From the NCBI GenBank assembly GCA_025359585.1, contig JANYFX010000761.1, forward strand, positions 1-7,477: a stretch of 7,477 nucleotides of DNA, written 5' to 3'. Numbering within the stretch: position 1 is the stretch's first letter; the number at the start of each line of letters is the position of its first letter. Origin of the DNA: Rhizobacter sp. (GTDB taxonomy: Bacteria; Pseudomonadota; Gammaproteobacteria; Burkholderiales; Burkholderiaceae_C). Positions 1 through 6,807 of the stretch are shown here, one piece after another. The notes under the pieces are model-generated. The model made no database searches. It had not been told where the DNA came from and saw only the letters and a list, made by a program, of their open reading frames with translations. The translations under genes and the position numbers were made by a program.

Positions 1-76
1 GTTGGCCGGCCTGCGCGGTGGCGCCGGTGCCGGTCACGGTGTCTTCGTATTGCAGGCCGGAAGCGGTGGTGGTCAT
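1..76 (-). CDS. FKBP-type peptidyl-prolyl cis-trans isomerase, N-terminal fragment
   Basis: Only the first 25 codons are in the window; the gene runs off the left edge. They read MTTTASGLQYED, then a TGTGA stretch, ending AQAGQ. This is the usual opening of small (about 115-120 residue) cytoplasmic FKBP prolyl isomerases of Burkholderiales, where the next residues would be the VxVHYTG strand (known of the family; not visible here). Such proteins catalyse cis-trans isomerisation of X-Pro bonds and assist folding. There is no signal peptide, so a cytoplasmic location is likely. The ATG at 76 is supported by an AGAAAGG Shine-Dalgarno (positions 89-83, minus strand) 6 nt upstream. The gene follows gluQ on the same strand after 61 bp and may be co-transcribed with it. 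The call rests on a short segment, but one with a distinctive start. Confidence 0.82.
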   Translation of the reverse strand, partial: MTTTASGLQYEDTVTGTGATAQAGQ

Positions 77-137
77 GAAGAGCCTTTCTGTGAGTCGATC
101 GATCAGGTCCGGCATCATGCCAGCCCTGCGTCGTGGT

Positions 138-1064
138 TCAGGCGGGCCAACGCCCGCGCCATGCCTCGACGGCCGTTGCGAGCCAATGCACAACATTCGC
201 GCCCTCCACCTGCAGGCCGAGCGCCACGCCTGTATCGGCCAGTGTTTTCAGGGGCTGGTCGAGCGCCAGGGCTTGCGCCCCGTTCTGTTTCGAGAGTTTT
301 TCGCCGTTGGCACCGAGCACCAGCGGCGTGTGCAGATAAGTCGGTGTGGCGTGGCCGAGGCAGTGTTGAAGGTGGATCTGCCTCGGTGTGTTGTCGGCCA
401 AGTCTTCGCCGCGCACCACGTGGGTGACGCCCTGCGCTGCGTCATCGACGACGACGGCGAGCTGGTAGGCCCACAGCCCGTCGGCGCGCCTGAGCACGAA
501 GTCACCGACCGCGTTCGTCACGTCTTGCTGCAAGCTGCCCAGGCGGCGATCGTGCCAGCCGATCAGCAGGGCGCCATGCGGTTGTGACGGCGACGCGGTG
601 GCCAGCAAGCGTGTCGCGCGCGCGGGCTTGCCTTGCAGGCCGTTGCGGCAGGTGCCGGGGTAGACGAGCTCGTGGTGGCGTGGCCGCATGTGGCCCTGGG
701 CTCGCAGCGCTTGTTCGATGTCGGTGCGCGTGCAACCGCAGGGGTAGGCCCAGCCGCTGTCGGTCAAGCGCAGCAGTGCTGCTTCGTACAGCGCGCTCCG
801 ACTCGACTGCCAGACGGGCACTGCGTCGGCAACGAGGCCGCAGGCCGCGAGCTGTGCCAGGATGTGCTCGCCCGCGCCCGGTACGCAGCGTGGTGCGTCC
901 ACGTCTTCGATGCGCACCAGCCAGCGCCCGCCGTGGGCGCGCGCGTCGAGCCACGACGCGAGCGCGGCCACCAGCGAGCCAGCGTGCAGCGCGCCGGTGG
1001 GCGAGGGCGCGAAGCGGCCGACGTAGCCGGTGCTGGCGCGCATCGTTGCGGTCGATGCGTTCAC
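138..1064 (-). CDS. gluQ: Glutamyl-Q tRNA(Asp) synthetase
   Basis: GluQ is a truncated relative of glutamyl-tRNA synthetase. It activates glutamate and attaches it to the queuosine base at wobble position 34 of tRNA(Asp), not to the tRNA 3' end. Of 308 residues (family about 290-310), residues 14-30 carry YVGRFAPSPTG with the HIGH-type motif HAGS (27-30). The zinc site is CxC (Cys109, Cys111) with Tyr135 and Cys139 (YPGTC). The KMSKS-type loop is KLSKQNG, about 256-262. RGEDL and the NTPRQ helix lie between. The anticodon-binding domain of true GltX is absent, which fixes the call as GluQ. The GTG start at 1064 overlaps the lysR stop in a GTGA junction, suggesting termination-reinitiation; an ATG at 1043 is the alternative (301 residues). 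Neither start has a Shine-Dalgarno. Confidence is high for function, moderate for the start. Confidence 0.93.
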   Translation of the reverse strand: MNASTATMRASTGYVGRFAPSPTGALHAGSLVAALASWLDARAHGGRWLVRIEDVDAPRCVPGAGEHILAQLAACGLVADAVPVWQSSRSALYEAALLRLTDSGWAYPCGCTRTDIEQALRAQGHMRPRHHELVYPGTCRNGLQGKPARATRLLATASPSQPHGALLIGWHDRRLGSLQQDVTNAVGDFVLRRADGLWAYQLAVVVDDAAQGVTHVVRGEDLADNTPRQIHLQHCLGHATPTYLHTPLVLGANGEKLSKQNGAQALALDQPLKTLADTGVALGLQVEGANVVHWLATAVEAWRGRWPA

Positions 1065-2101
1065 ATGCCCGCGAGCGGCATCTGCGTGTGCCGCTCCAGA
1101 AGCGCCTCGCGCGTGGCCGGGCTCTCCAGCTGACCCAGCCACCAGCGCAGCGCCAGGCCGAGCTGCGGCTTGCGGGCCGCGCCCGGCGTGCTGCTGACCG
1201 GCAGACGCCAGGCGTAGGCGAGCCGCACGGTCTGCGCACCGCGGTGCAACGGCTTCACGACGAGGCGCCCTGCGGCGATGTGCTCGCGCACCAGCGGTTC
1301 GGGGACGAAGCCGCAGCCCATGCAGCGCAGCTGCGCTTCGATCTTGAGCTGCATGCTGCTCACCGTCAGAACGTCCTGCCCCGGCAGCAGGTTGATGGTC
1401 AGGGGCGTGAGGCGCTGCGCCGAATCGGCCACGGCCACAGCGCGGTGTCGCACCAGTTCCAGGTCGCTGATCGGCGCGCCGCAGGCCGCGAGCGGGTGGT
1501 GCGGCGCCACCGCGAACACGAACTCCAGGGTGCCGAGCTCCTTGATCTGAAAGCCGGCCGAGGGCGTGCGGTCCAGACCCACGCCGATCGCCAGGTCGGC
1601 CTGGCCCGAGACCAGCGCCTCCCAGGTGCCCGACATCACCTCGGTGCGCAAGCGCAGCCGGGTGCCCGGGCTGCCGAGCGTGGCCGGCAACGCCGCGCCG
1701 TCCGCGGCTCTCGGTGCCGCGGGTTGCGGGTCGAGCGCATAGAAGGCCTCGCACAGCTCGAACATGGTGACGCGAGAGAGCACGCCGTCCACCGCCACGC
1801 TCAGCTGCGTTTCCCAGCCTGTGGCGACACGCTTCACGCGGTGCGCCACCGCGTCCATCTGCTCCAGCAGGCGGCGGCCTTCGTTCAGCAGCTCTTCACC
1901 GGCGGCGGTCAGCCGGGCCTGGCGCGAGCGGCGGTCGAACAGCAGCACGTCGAGCGCGTCTTCGAGTTGGCGCACGCTGTAGGTCAGCGACGACGGCACC
2001 TTGCCGAGCTCGCGGGCGGCGGCCGCGAAGCTGCCGGTGCGCGCGATCACGTCCATCATCGAAAGAGCGTCTGGCGTGAGAACGTTGCGGCTGTCGGACA
2101 T
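1061..2101 (-). CDS. LysR-family transcriptional regulator, divergent from pirin operon
   Basis: This is a LysR-type regulator of 346 residues, longer than the usual 295-310. The N-terminal winged helix-turn-helix spans about residues 8-67: SFAAAARELGKVPSSLTYSVRQLE is the recognition region and LTAAGEELL leads into the linker helix. The periplasmic-binding-protein-like effector domain follows from about residue 97, with the LRTEVMSGTWEALVSGQADLAIG segment near 151-173. Residues about 124-147, rich in Pro and Ala, look like an insertion in the first effector subdomain before GTRLRLRTEV. The C-terminus runs about 20 residues past the usual end. It diverges from the pirin-DoxX-flavodoxin operon across a short gap with phased half-sites, so it very likely regulates that operon and itself. 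The effector cannot be read from sequence. The ATG at 2101 lacks a clear Shine-Dalgarno but fits the domain start. Confidence 0.92.
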   Translation of the reverse strand: MSDSRNVLTPDALSMMDVIARTGSFAAAARELGKVPSSLTYSVRQLEDALDVLLFDRRSRQARLTAAGEELLNEGRRLLEQMDAVAHRVKRVATGWETQLSVAVDGVLSRVTMFELCEAFYALDPQPAAPRAADGAALPATLGSPGTRLRLRTEVMSGTWEALVSGQADLAIGVGLDRTPSAGFQIKELGTLEFVFAVAPHHPLAACGAPISDLELVRHRAVAVADSAQRLTPLTINLLPGQDVLTVSSMQLKIEAQLRCMGCGFVPEPLVREHIAAGRLVVKPLHRGAQTVRLAYAWRLPVSSTPGAARKPQLGLALRWWLGQLESPATREALLERHTQMPLAGM

Positions 2102-2115
2102 GGGGCAGGTCGAGG

Positions 2116-2151
2116 TGAAAGGGCGTTCATCTTATTTGAACGATCACTTCA
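2116..2151. promoter_or_regulatory. Probable LysR operator with four phased TGAA/TTCA half-sites
   Basis: Between lysR and pirin the sequence has TGAA at 2116, TTCA at 2126, TGAA at 2137 and TTCA at 2148. Orientation alternates and spacing is 10, 11 and 11 bp, one helical turn each. The central pair is a perfect 6-bp inverted repeat, CGTTCA-N7-TGAACG (2124-2142), and contains the LysR-family T-N11-A signature (T2127 to A2139). A TAAGAT hexamer on the minus strand (2134-2129) inside it could be the lysR -10, which would give autorepression. The repeats are seen directly; the operator role is inferred from family knowledge. Confidence 0.6.
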
Positions 2152-2185
2152 ACGTGCGCCGCACCGTGGGGCCGTGTGCCGCACC

Positions 2186-2191
2186 TAAAGT
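2186..2191 (+). promoter_or_regulatory. Possible -10 element of the pirin operon
   Basis: TAAAGT matches the TATAAT consensus at 4 of 6 positions and would place transcription start near A2198, giving an 18-nt leader with the pirin Shine-Dalgarno. No good -35 is visible at 16-18 bp, as is common for activator-dependent promoters. With this start, the T-N11-A box upstream is centred at about -65, the standard LysR-regulator recognition position. Weak alone; supported by this spacing. Confidence 0.35.
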
Positions 2192-2201
2192 CTCTTCATC
2201 G

Positions 2202-2208
2202 AAAGGAG
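2202..2208 (+). promoter_or_regulatory. Ribosome binding site of pirin
   Basis: AAAGGAG lies 7 nt before the ATG at 2216. It is a near-consensus Shine-Dalgarno and fixes the pirin start. Confidence 0.8.
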
Positions 2209-2215
2209 AGCCCCC

Positions 2216-2935
2216 ATGCTCACGCTGCGCAAATCGAAGGAACGAGGCTTTGCCGACCACGGTTGGCTCAAGAGCTTCCACAGCTTTTCATTCGCCGATT
2301 ACCACGACCCGAAGCACATGGGCTTCGGCAGCCTGCGCGTCATCAACGAAGACCGCATCGCTCCCGGCACCGGCTTCGGCACGCACGGCCACCGCGACAT
2401 GGAGATCGTCAGCTACGTGCTGAGCGGCGAGCTCGCGCACAAGGACAGCATGGGCAACGGCGAAGCCGGTGCCGCAGTGGCCGGCGTGATCCGCCCCGGC
2501 GACGTGCAGCGCATGAGCGCCGGCACCGGCGTGCGCCACAGCGAGTTCAACCATGCACCGAAAGACACCACGCACTTTCTGCAGATCTGGATCGAACCGA
2601 ACCAGCGCGGCATCGAACCGGGCTACGAGCAGAAGCACTTCGATGCCGGCTCCAAGAACGGCACGCTGCGCCTCGTGGCCTCGTCCGACGGCCGCGACGG
2701 CTCCGTGACGATCCACGCCGATGCGGCAATCTACAGCGGCCTGTTCGATGCCGGGCAAGCGCTGACCCGCCCGCTCGACCCGGCGCACAAGACCTACGTG
2801 CACCTGGTGCGTGGCAGCCTCGAAGTCAACGGCCAGCACCTGCAGGCCGGCGACGCGCTGCGCATCGAAAACGAATCGGCGCTCGAGATCGCCCACGGCA
2901 CCGATGCCGAAGTGCTCGTGTTCGACCTTCATTGA
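2216..2935 (+). CDS. Pirin family protein (YhhW-like, quercetinase type)
   Basis: This is a bicupin of 239 residues. The N-terminal cupin carries the family's metal-binding set: His57 and His59 in GFGTHGHRDMEI, and His108 and Glu110 in GTGVRHSEFN. These correspond to the two His, His and Glu ligands of E. coli YhhW, which cleaves quercetin with O2 in vitro. The opening, LRKSKERGFADHGWLKSFHS, and RVINEDRI are typical. Compared with YhhW as I recall it, about 7 residues are added around 82-93 (GEAGAAVAGVIRPGD), between strands ahead of the third ligand. The second cupin (about 145-239) ends at VLVFDLH. There is no signal peptide, so it is cytoplasmic. It is the first gene of an operon, with doxX 38 bp downstream, and is probably under the divergent LysR protein. 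The physiological substrate of bacterial pirins is mostly unknown; quercetin is a model substrate only. Confidence 0.95.
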   Translation: MLTLRKSKERGFADHGWLKSFHSFSFADYHDPKHMGFGSLRVINEDRIAPGTGFGTHGHRDMEIVSYVLSGELAHKDSMGNGEAGAAVAGVIRPGDVQRMSAGTGVRHSEFNHAPKDTTHFLQIWIEPNQRGIEPGYEQKHFDAGSKNGTLRLVASSDGRDGSVTIHADAAIYSGLFDAGQALTRPLDPAHKTYVHLVRGSLEVNGQHLQAGDALRIENESALEIAHGTDAEVLVFDLH

Positions 2936-2963
2936 ATTTCCCTCTTCCGTTCAATCAACAAAT

Positions 2964-2968
2964 AAGGA
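2964..2968 (+). promoter_or_regulatory. Ribosome binding site deciding the GTG start of doxX
   Basis: AAGGA lies 5 nt upstream of the GTG at 2974. The reading frame is open far upstream through pirin, so this site selects the start and excludes a longer protein. Confidence 0.7.
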
Positions 2969-2973
2969 TTTCC

Positions 2974-3384
2974 GTGCTCAACACCCTTCAAAACCCCTTG
3001 GCTCTCATCGGCCGCATCCTGCTTGCCCTGATGTTCGTGCTCGCCGGCTTCAGCAAGATTGCCGGCTTCGACGGCACGGTCGGCTACATCGCCTCCGGCG
3101 GGCTGCCGGCACCGGCGCTGCTTGCGGTGCTGACGATCATCCTCGAGGTCGGCGGCGGTCTGGCCATCGTTTTCGGCTTCCAGGCACGCTGGGCTGCGCT
3201 CGCGCTCGCCGGGTTCACGCTGCTTGCAAGTTTCACGTTCCATGCGTTCTGGAAGTTGCCCGCCGACCAGCAAATGGTCCAGCAACTGCTGTTCATGAAG
3301 AACATCTCGGTGGTCGGTGGTTTGCTGGTGCTGGCCGCGTTCGGTGCCGGCGCGATCAGCCTCGACGCCAAGCGCTCGAAATAA
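2974..3384 (+). CDS. DoxX family integral membrane protein
   Basis: This is a small inner-membrane protein of 136 residues, the usual DoxX length. Four hydrophobic helices are visible: about 9-31 (LIGRILLALMFVLAGFSKIAG), 47-68, 72-92 and 110-130. The family features are the GRILLALMFVLAGFSK helix, the FHAFW segment after helix 3, and FMKNISVVGGLLVLA at helix 4. DoxX proteins are repeatedly found with redox enzymes; some are linked to quinone or thiosulfate oxidation or redox stress, but the biochemical role of most members is unsettled. It sits between pirin and a flavodoxin-like gene (gaps of 38 and 37 bp), with its own Shine-Dalgarno and a GTG start. A membrane partner for a soluble quinone or flavin reductase is plausible but is inference. 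Confidence 0.9.
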   Translation: MLNTLQNPLALIGRILLALMFVLAGFSKIAGFDGTVGYIASGGLPAPALLAVLTIILEVGGGLAIVFGFQARWAALALAGFTLLASFTFHAFWKLPADQQMVQQLLFMKNISVVGGLLVLAAFGAGAISLDAKRSK

Positions 3385-3410
3385 TCCATTGCTCTCAAAA
3401 CCCCAACCCG

Positions 3411-3416
3411 AAGGAG
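3411..3416 (+). promoter_or_regulatory. Ribosome binding site of the flavodoxin-like gene
   Basis: AAGGAG lies 5 nt upstream of the ATG at 3422. It is a consensus site and rules out starts further upstream in the same open frame. Confidence 0.8.
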
Positions 3417-3421
3417 TTCAC

Positions 3422-3976
3422 ATGTCCAAGATCGCAGTTGTTTTCCACAGCGGCTACGGCCACACCAAACGCATGGCCGAGTCGGTGGCCGCCGGCGCCG
3501 GCGCCGAGCTGATCGCCATCGATGCCGAAGGCAACCTGACCGAAGCGCAGTGGACCACGCTCGCCGCGGCAGACGCCATCATCTTCGGTTCGCCGACCTA
3601 CATGGGCAGCGTGTCGTGGCAGTTCAAGAAGTTTGCCGACGCGTCGAGCAAGCCGTGGTTTTCGCAGGCCTGGAAGAACAAGATCGCAGCCGGCTTCACG
3701 AACTCGGCCACGATGAACGGTGACAAGCTCTCGACGCTGCATTACCTGTTCACGCTGTCGCAACAGCACAGCATGATCTGGGTCGGCACCGGTCTGATGC
3801 CGAGCAACGCCAAGGCGGCCACGCGCAACGACGTGAACTACGTCGGTTCGTTCTCGGGCGCCATGGCGCAAAGCCCGTCGGATTCGAGCCCCGACGAAAT
3901 GTTGCCGGGCGACCTGGAAACGGCCAAGCAGTTCGGTGCCCGCGTGGCCGAGGTCGCGTCCAAGTTCACACGCTGA
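3422..3976 (+). CDS. WrbA/flavodoxin-like NAD(P)H-dependent oxidoreductase
   Basis: This is a flavodoxin-fold protein of 184 residues. Strand 1 and the phosphate-binding loop are KIAVVFHSGYGHTKRMAE (3-20). Residues 52-62 (AIIFGSPTYMGS) form the second FMN-contacting loop, and FTNSATMNGDK (92-102) with the following LHYLF helix resembles the WrbA third loop. The predicted role is FMN-dependent two-electron reduction of quinones or related electrophiles with NAD(P)H in the cytoplasm; this is family knowledge, and the substrate is unknown. It is somewhat shorter than E. coli WrbA (about 198 residues). It is the last gene of the pirin-doxX unit and is followed by a GC-rich inverted repeat. Pirin, DoxX and a flavin reductase under one LysR-type regulator suggest a quinone, flavonoid or electrophile response. 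Confidence 0.9.
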   Translation: MSKIAVVFHSGYGHTKRMAESVAAGAGAELIAIDAEGNLTEAQWTTLAAADAIIFGSPTYMGSVSWQFKKFADASSKPWFSQAWKNKIAAGFTNSATMNGDKLSTLHYLFTLSQQHSMIWVGTGLMPSNAKAATRNDVNYVGSFSGAMAQSPSDSSPDEMLPGDLETAKQFGARVAEVASKFTR

Positions 3977-3983
3977 AGTCTCT

Positions 3984-3999
3984 GCGGGCGGCGGCCCGC
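3984..3999 (+). terminator. GC-rich hairpin after the flavodoxin-like gene (weak terminator candidate)
   Basis: GCGGGC-GGCG-GCCCGC is a perfect 6-bp stem with a 4-nt loop, starting 8 bp after the stop codon. No T-run follows (CGCCTTGCTACATTT), so it is not a classic intrinsic terminator. It may slow polymerase or protect the 3' end. It also occupies the -35 region of the candidate promoter of the next gene. Confidence 0.35.
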
Positions 4000-4006
4000 G
4001 CCTTGC

Positions 4007-4012
4007 TACATT
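4007..4012 (+). promoter_or_regulatory. Candidate -10 of the DUF599 gene, leaderless geometry
   Basis: TACATT, preceded by an extended -10 dinucleotide (TG at 4004-4005, then C), ends 7 nt before the ATG at 4020. Transcription would then start at or next to the A of the ATG. No Shine-Dalgarno is present. No -35 match is seen. Confidence 0.4.
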
Positions 4013-4019
4013 TCCGCCC

Positions 4020-4724
4020 ATGGAAATGACATTCAAGGTCCTGACCCTGCTGCCCTGGATCGACTGGGCGGCAGTGGTCATTTTTTTTGGCAGCTGGGCG
4101 GGTTATGCGCACTTCGCGCGCATGCGCGCCGACTCGCACCGCTCGGTGCTCGGCGCCACCAACGCGGTGCGCCGTGAGTGGATGCTGCAGACTACCTACC
4201 GCGAGGTGCGGGTGATCGACGGCGTGGTGATCCAGAACCTGTCGACCAGCCCTTCGTTCTTCGCGTCGACCACGATCCTGATCATCGGCGGCCTGCTCGC
4301 GGTGCTCGGCACCGACAAGGCGACCGAACTCGTGCGCGACCTTCCGTTCGCGGCGCGCACGACCACACTGATCTTCGACCTGAAACTGATTCTTCTGCTC
4401 GGCATCTTCGTCTACGTGTTCTTCCGCTTCACGTGGTCGATGCGGCAGTACACCTTCGGCGCGCTGCTGGTGGCGGCCGCGCCCGAGGCCGAGCGCTTCC
4501 TCAGCGAAGGCCTGTCGCGCGAAGCCTTCGCCGACAAGGCGGGGCGCATCGTCGGCCTGGCGGCCGAGACCTTCAACGACGGGCTGCGCGGTTATTACTT
4601 CGCGTTCGCCGCGATCGGCTGGTTCTTCTCGCCGATCGTGTTCCTGGTGGCCACGATGGGTGTGGTCTATATCCTGTACCAGCGTGAGTTTCGCTCCGAG
4701 GTATTGAGCGTGTTGAACTCGTGA
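4020..4724 (+). CDS. DUF599 family membrane protein of unknown function
   Basis: The protein has 234 residues and four hydrophobic segments at about 13-32 (WIDWAAVVIFFGSWAGYAHF), 80-97, 116-138 (TLIFDLKLILLLGIFVYVFF) and 192-221. The order and the motifs between them (VRREWMLQ near 51-57; FNDGLRGYYFAFAAIGWF near 185-202) match my memory of DUF599 proteins. A member of that family has been reported in plants, but no bacterial function is established. It is an inner-membrane protein by hydropathy. A second in-frame ATG lies at 4026; neither start has a Shine-Dalgarno, and the -10-like TACATT points to the ATG at 4020. It starts 43 bp after the flavodoxin-like gene, so read-through is possible, but the hairpin and the separate promoter signal argue for an independent unit. 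It ends 3 bp from the convergent egtB stop. It contains an 8-T run at 4081-4088. Confidence 0.8.
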   Translation: MEMTFKVLTLLPWIDWAAVVIFFGSWAGYAHFARMRADSHRSVLGATNAVRREWMLQTTYREVRVIDGVVIQNLSTSPSFFASTTILIIGGLLAVLGTDKATELVRDLPFAARTTTLIFDLKLILLLGIFVYVFFRFTWSMRQYTFGALLVAAAPEAERFLSEGLSREAFADKAGRIVGLAAETFNDGLRGYYFAFAAIGWFFSPIVFLVATMGVVYILYQREFRSEVLSVLNS

Positions 4725-4727
4725 GCG

Positions 4728-6017
<1,290 letters not shown>

Positions 6018-6023
6018 GCGTGA

Positions 6024-6029
6024 TTTATA
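6024..6029 (-). promoter_or_regulatory. Candidate -10 of egtB overlapping the trhO stop codon
   Basis: On the minus strand TATAAA (6029-6024) matches the -10 consensus at 5 of 6 positions and ends 6 nt before the egtB ATG. It overlaps the trhO TAA stop. A CTGACA resembling a -35 lies 21 bp upstream (6056-6051), too far for an ideal spacer. If used, the egtB mRNA would be leaderless or nearly so. Confidence 0.45.
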
Positions 6030-6765
6030 GCGGTGAGCTCGGAGCCAGTGTGTCAGACAAGGCCTCGCGCTCGTCGAAGACAAAACAATTCCCTTCGAAG
6101 TGCTGGCCGCCGACCTCCTTGAAATACTGCAGGATGCCGCCTTCGAGTTGCAGCACGTTTTCAACGCCGGCCTTGCGCATCAACAGTGCCGCCTTTTCGC
6201 AGCGGATGCCGCCGGTGCAGTAGCTGACCACGGTCTTGCCGGCCAGGTCTTCGCGGTGGGCCAGCAGCGCCGCCGGGAAGTCACTGAACTTCGCGATGCG
6301 CCAGTCGTGCGCGCCGCTGAAGCGGCCGTGGTCGACTTCGAAGGCGTTGCGGGTGTCGAGCGCGACCACCGGCCGGCCGCTGTCGTCGTGCCCCGTGGCG
6401 AGCCAGCGCGCCAGCGTTTTCGCATCCACCGCTGGGGCACGCTCGTTCTGCGGCCGGATCATCGGGTGATTCATGCGGATGATCTCGGGCTTGACCTTCA
6501 CGATGAGCTTGCCAAAGGGCAGGTCATCGGATTCGCTTTCCTTGGTCACGAGGTCGGCGAACGGTTCTTGTGCACGCAGCCACTGCAGGAACGGGCGCAT
6601 CGCCTCGGGCGCCCCGGCCATGAACAGATTGATACCTTCTTCGGCCAGCAGCACCGTGCCCCGCAGTCGGAACGCTTGCGCCTGCGCGCGAATGGCGTCG
6701 CGCCATGTGGAAGGCTCGCTCAGGCCCACGAACTTGTAAGCCGAGACATTGAGAATTGATTTCAC
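6025..6765 (-). CDS. trhO: tRNA uridine(34) hydroxylase TrhO (YceA-type rhodanese), short form
   Basis: TrhO installs 5-hydroxyuridine at wobble position 34 of tRNAs in an O2-dependent reaction; the product is then converted to cmo5U or mo5U. The 246 residues comprise an N-terminal domain (about 1-95; NVSAYKFVGL, then VLLAEEGINLFMAG near 38-51) and a rhodanese domain (about 110-225). The latter has ALDTRNAFEVDHGRF (135-149) and the active-site loop SYCTGGIRCEKA (181-192), with catalytic Cys183 and conserved Cys189. LEGGILQYF and NCFVFDER follow. The protein stops soon after FVFDER, so it lacks the Cys-rich C-terminal extension of E. coli YceA (about 350 residues). The GTG at 6765 gives MKSILNVSAYKF. 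It has no Shine-Dalgarno and sits 7 nt after a TAAAAT hexamer. The frame stays open upstream into antisense dnaE, but that extension is not real. Confidence 0.93.
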   Translation of the reverse strand: MKSILNVSAYKFVGLSEPSTWRDAIRAQAQAFRLRGTVLLAEEGINLFMAGAPEAMRPFLQWLRAQEPFADLVTKESESDDLPFGKLIVKVKPEIIRMNHPMIRPQNERAPAVDAKTLARWLATGHDDSGRPVVALDTRNAFEVDHGRFSGAHDWRIAKFSDFPAALLAHREDLAGKTVVSYCTGGIRCEKAALLMRKAGVENVLQLEGGILQYFKEVGGQHFEGNCFVFDEREALSDTLAPSSPL

Positions 6766-6772
6766 GTTCGAA

Positions 6773-6778
6773 ATTTTA
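6773..6778 (-). promoter_or_regulatory. Candidate -10 of trhO, leaderless geometry
   Basis: On the minus strand TAAAAT (6778-6773) matches the -10 consensus at 5 of 6 positions. It ends exactly 7 nt before the trhO GTG at 6765. No Shine-Dalgarno is present. No -35 match is visible; at a 16-bp spacer the -35 position would fall exactly on the dnaE TAAAAT box. Confidence 0.5.
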
Positions 6779-6794
6779 CGGGGCTCGCGTTCCC

Positions 6795-6800
6795 TAAAAT
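6795..6800 (+). promoter_or_regulatory. Candidate -10 of dnaE, leaderless geometry
   Basis: TAAAAT (5 of 6 consensus matches) ends exactly 7 nt before the dnaE ATG at 6808, the mirror image of the trhO arrangement. No Shine-Dalgarno precedes the ATG. No clear -35 is visible. An in-frame ATG at 6799 overlaps this hexamer and would be excluded from the mRNA if this promoter is used. Confidence 0.5.
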
Positions 6801-6807
6801 GCGGCGC

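Noticed and set aside
109..123. Small inverted repeat CCGGC-ATCAT-GCCAG between gluQ and the FKBP gene
   Set aside because: The stem is 5 bp with one wobble pair and no T-run follows, so a terminator or attenuator call is not supported.
77..137. Possible separate promoter for the FKBP gene in the 61-bp gap
   Set aside because: No -10/-35 pair stands out. Only the Shine-Dalgarno is supported.
138..1754. A possible 538-residue protein with an extra domain fused in front of GluQ
   Set aside because: The frame is merely open upstream through lysR on the same strand. The extra 230 residues are low-complexity and out of frame with the real LysR coding sequence.
584..2188. 534-residue open frame on the plus strand, antisense to lysR and gluQ
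   Set aside because: Its composition is Arg/Ala/Gln/His-rich with no recognisable motif, the mark of an antisense frame in GC-rich coding DNA. The opposite strand has two clear families.
2288..2932. 214-residue minus-strand frame antisense to pirin
   Set aside because: It is a shadow of the pirin codons, with Val/Ala/His-rich composition and no start signal or family match.
2176..3384. A possible 402-residue protein ending in DoxX
   Set aside because: The upstream part is a frame-shifted reading of pirin. A Shine-Dalgarno and GTG at 2974 give the normal DoxX length.
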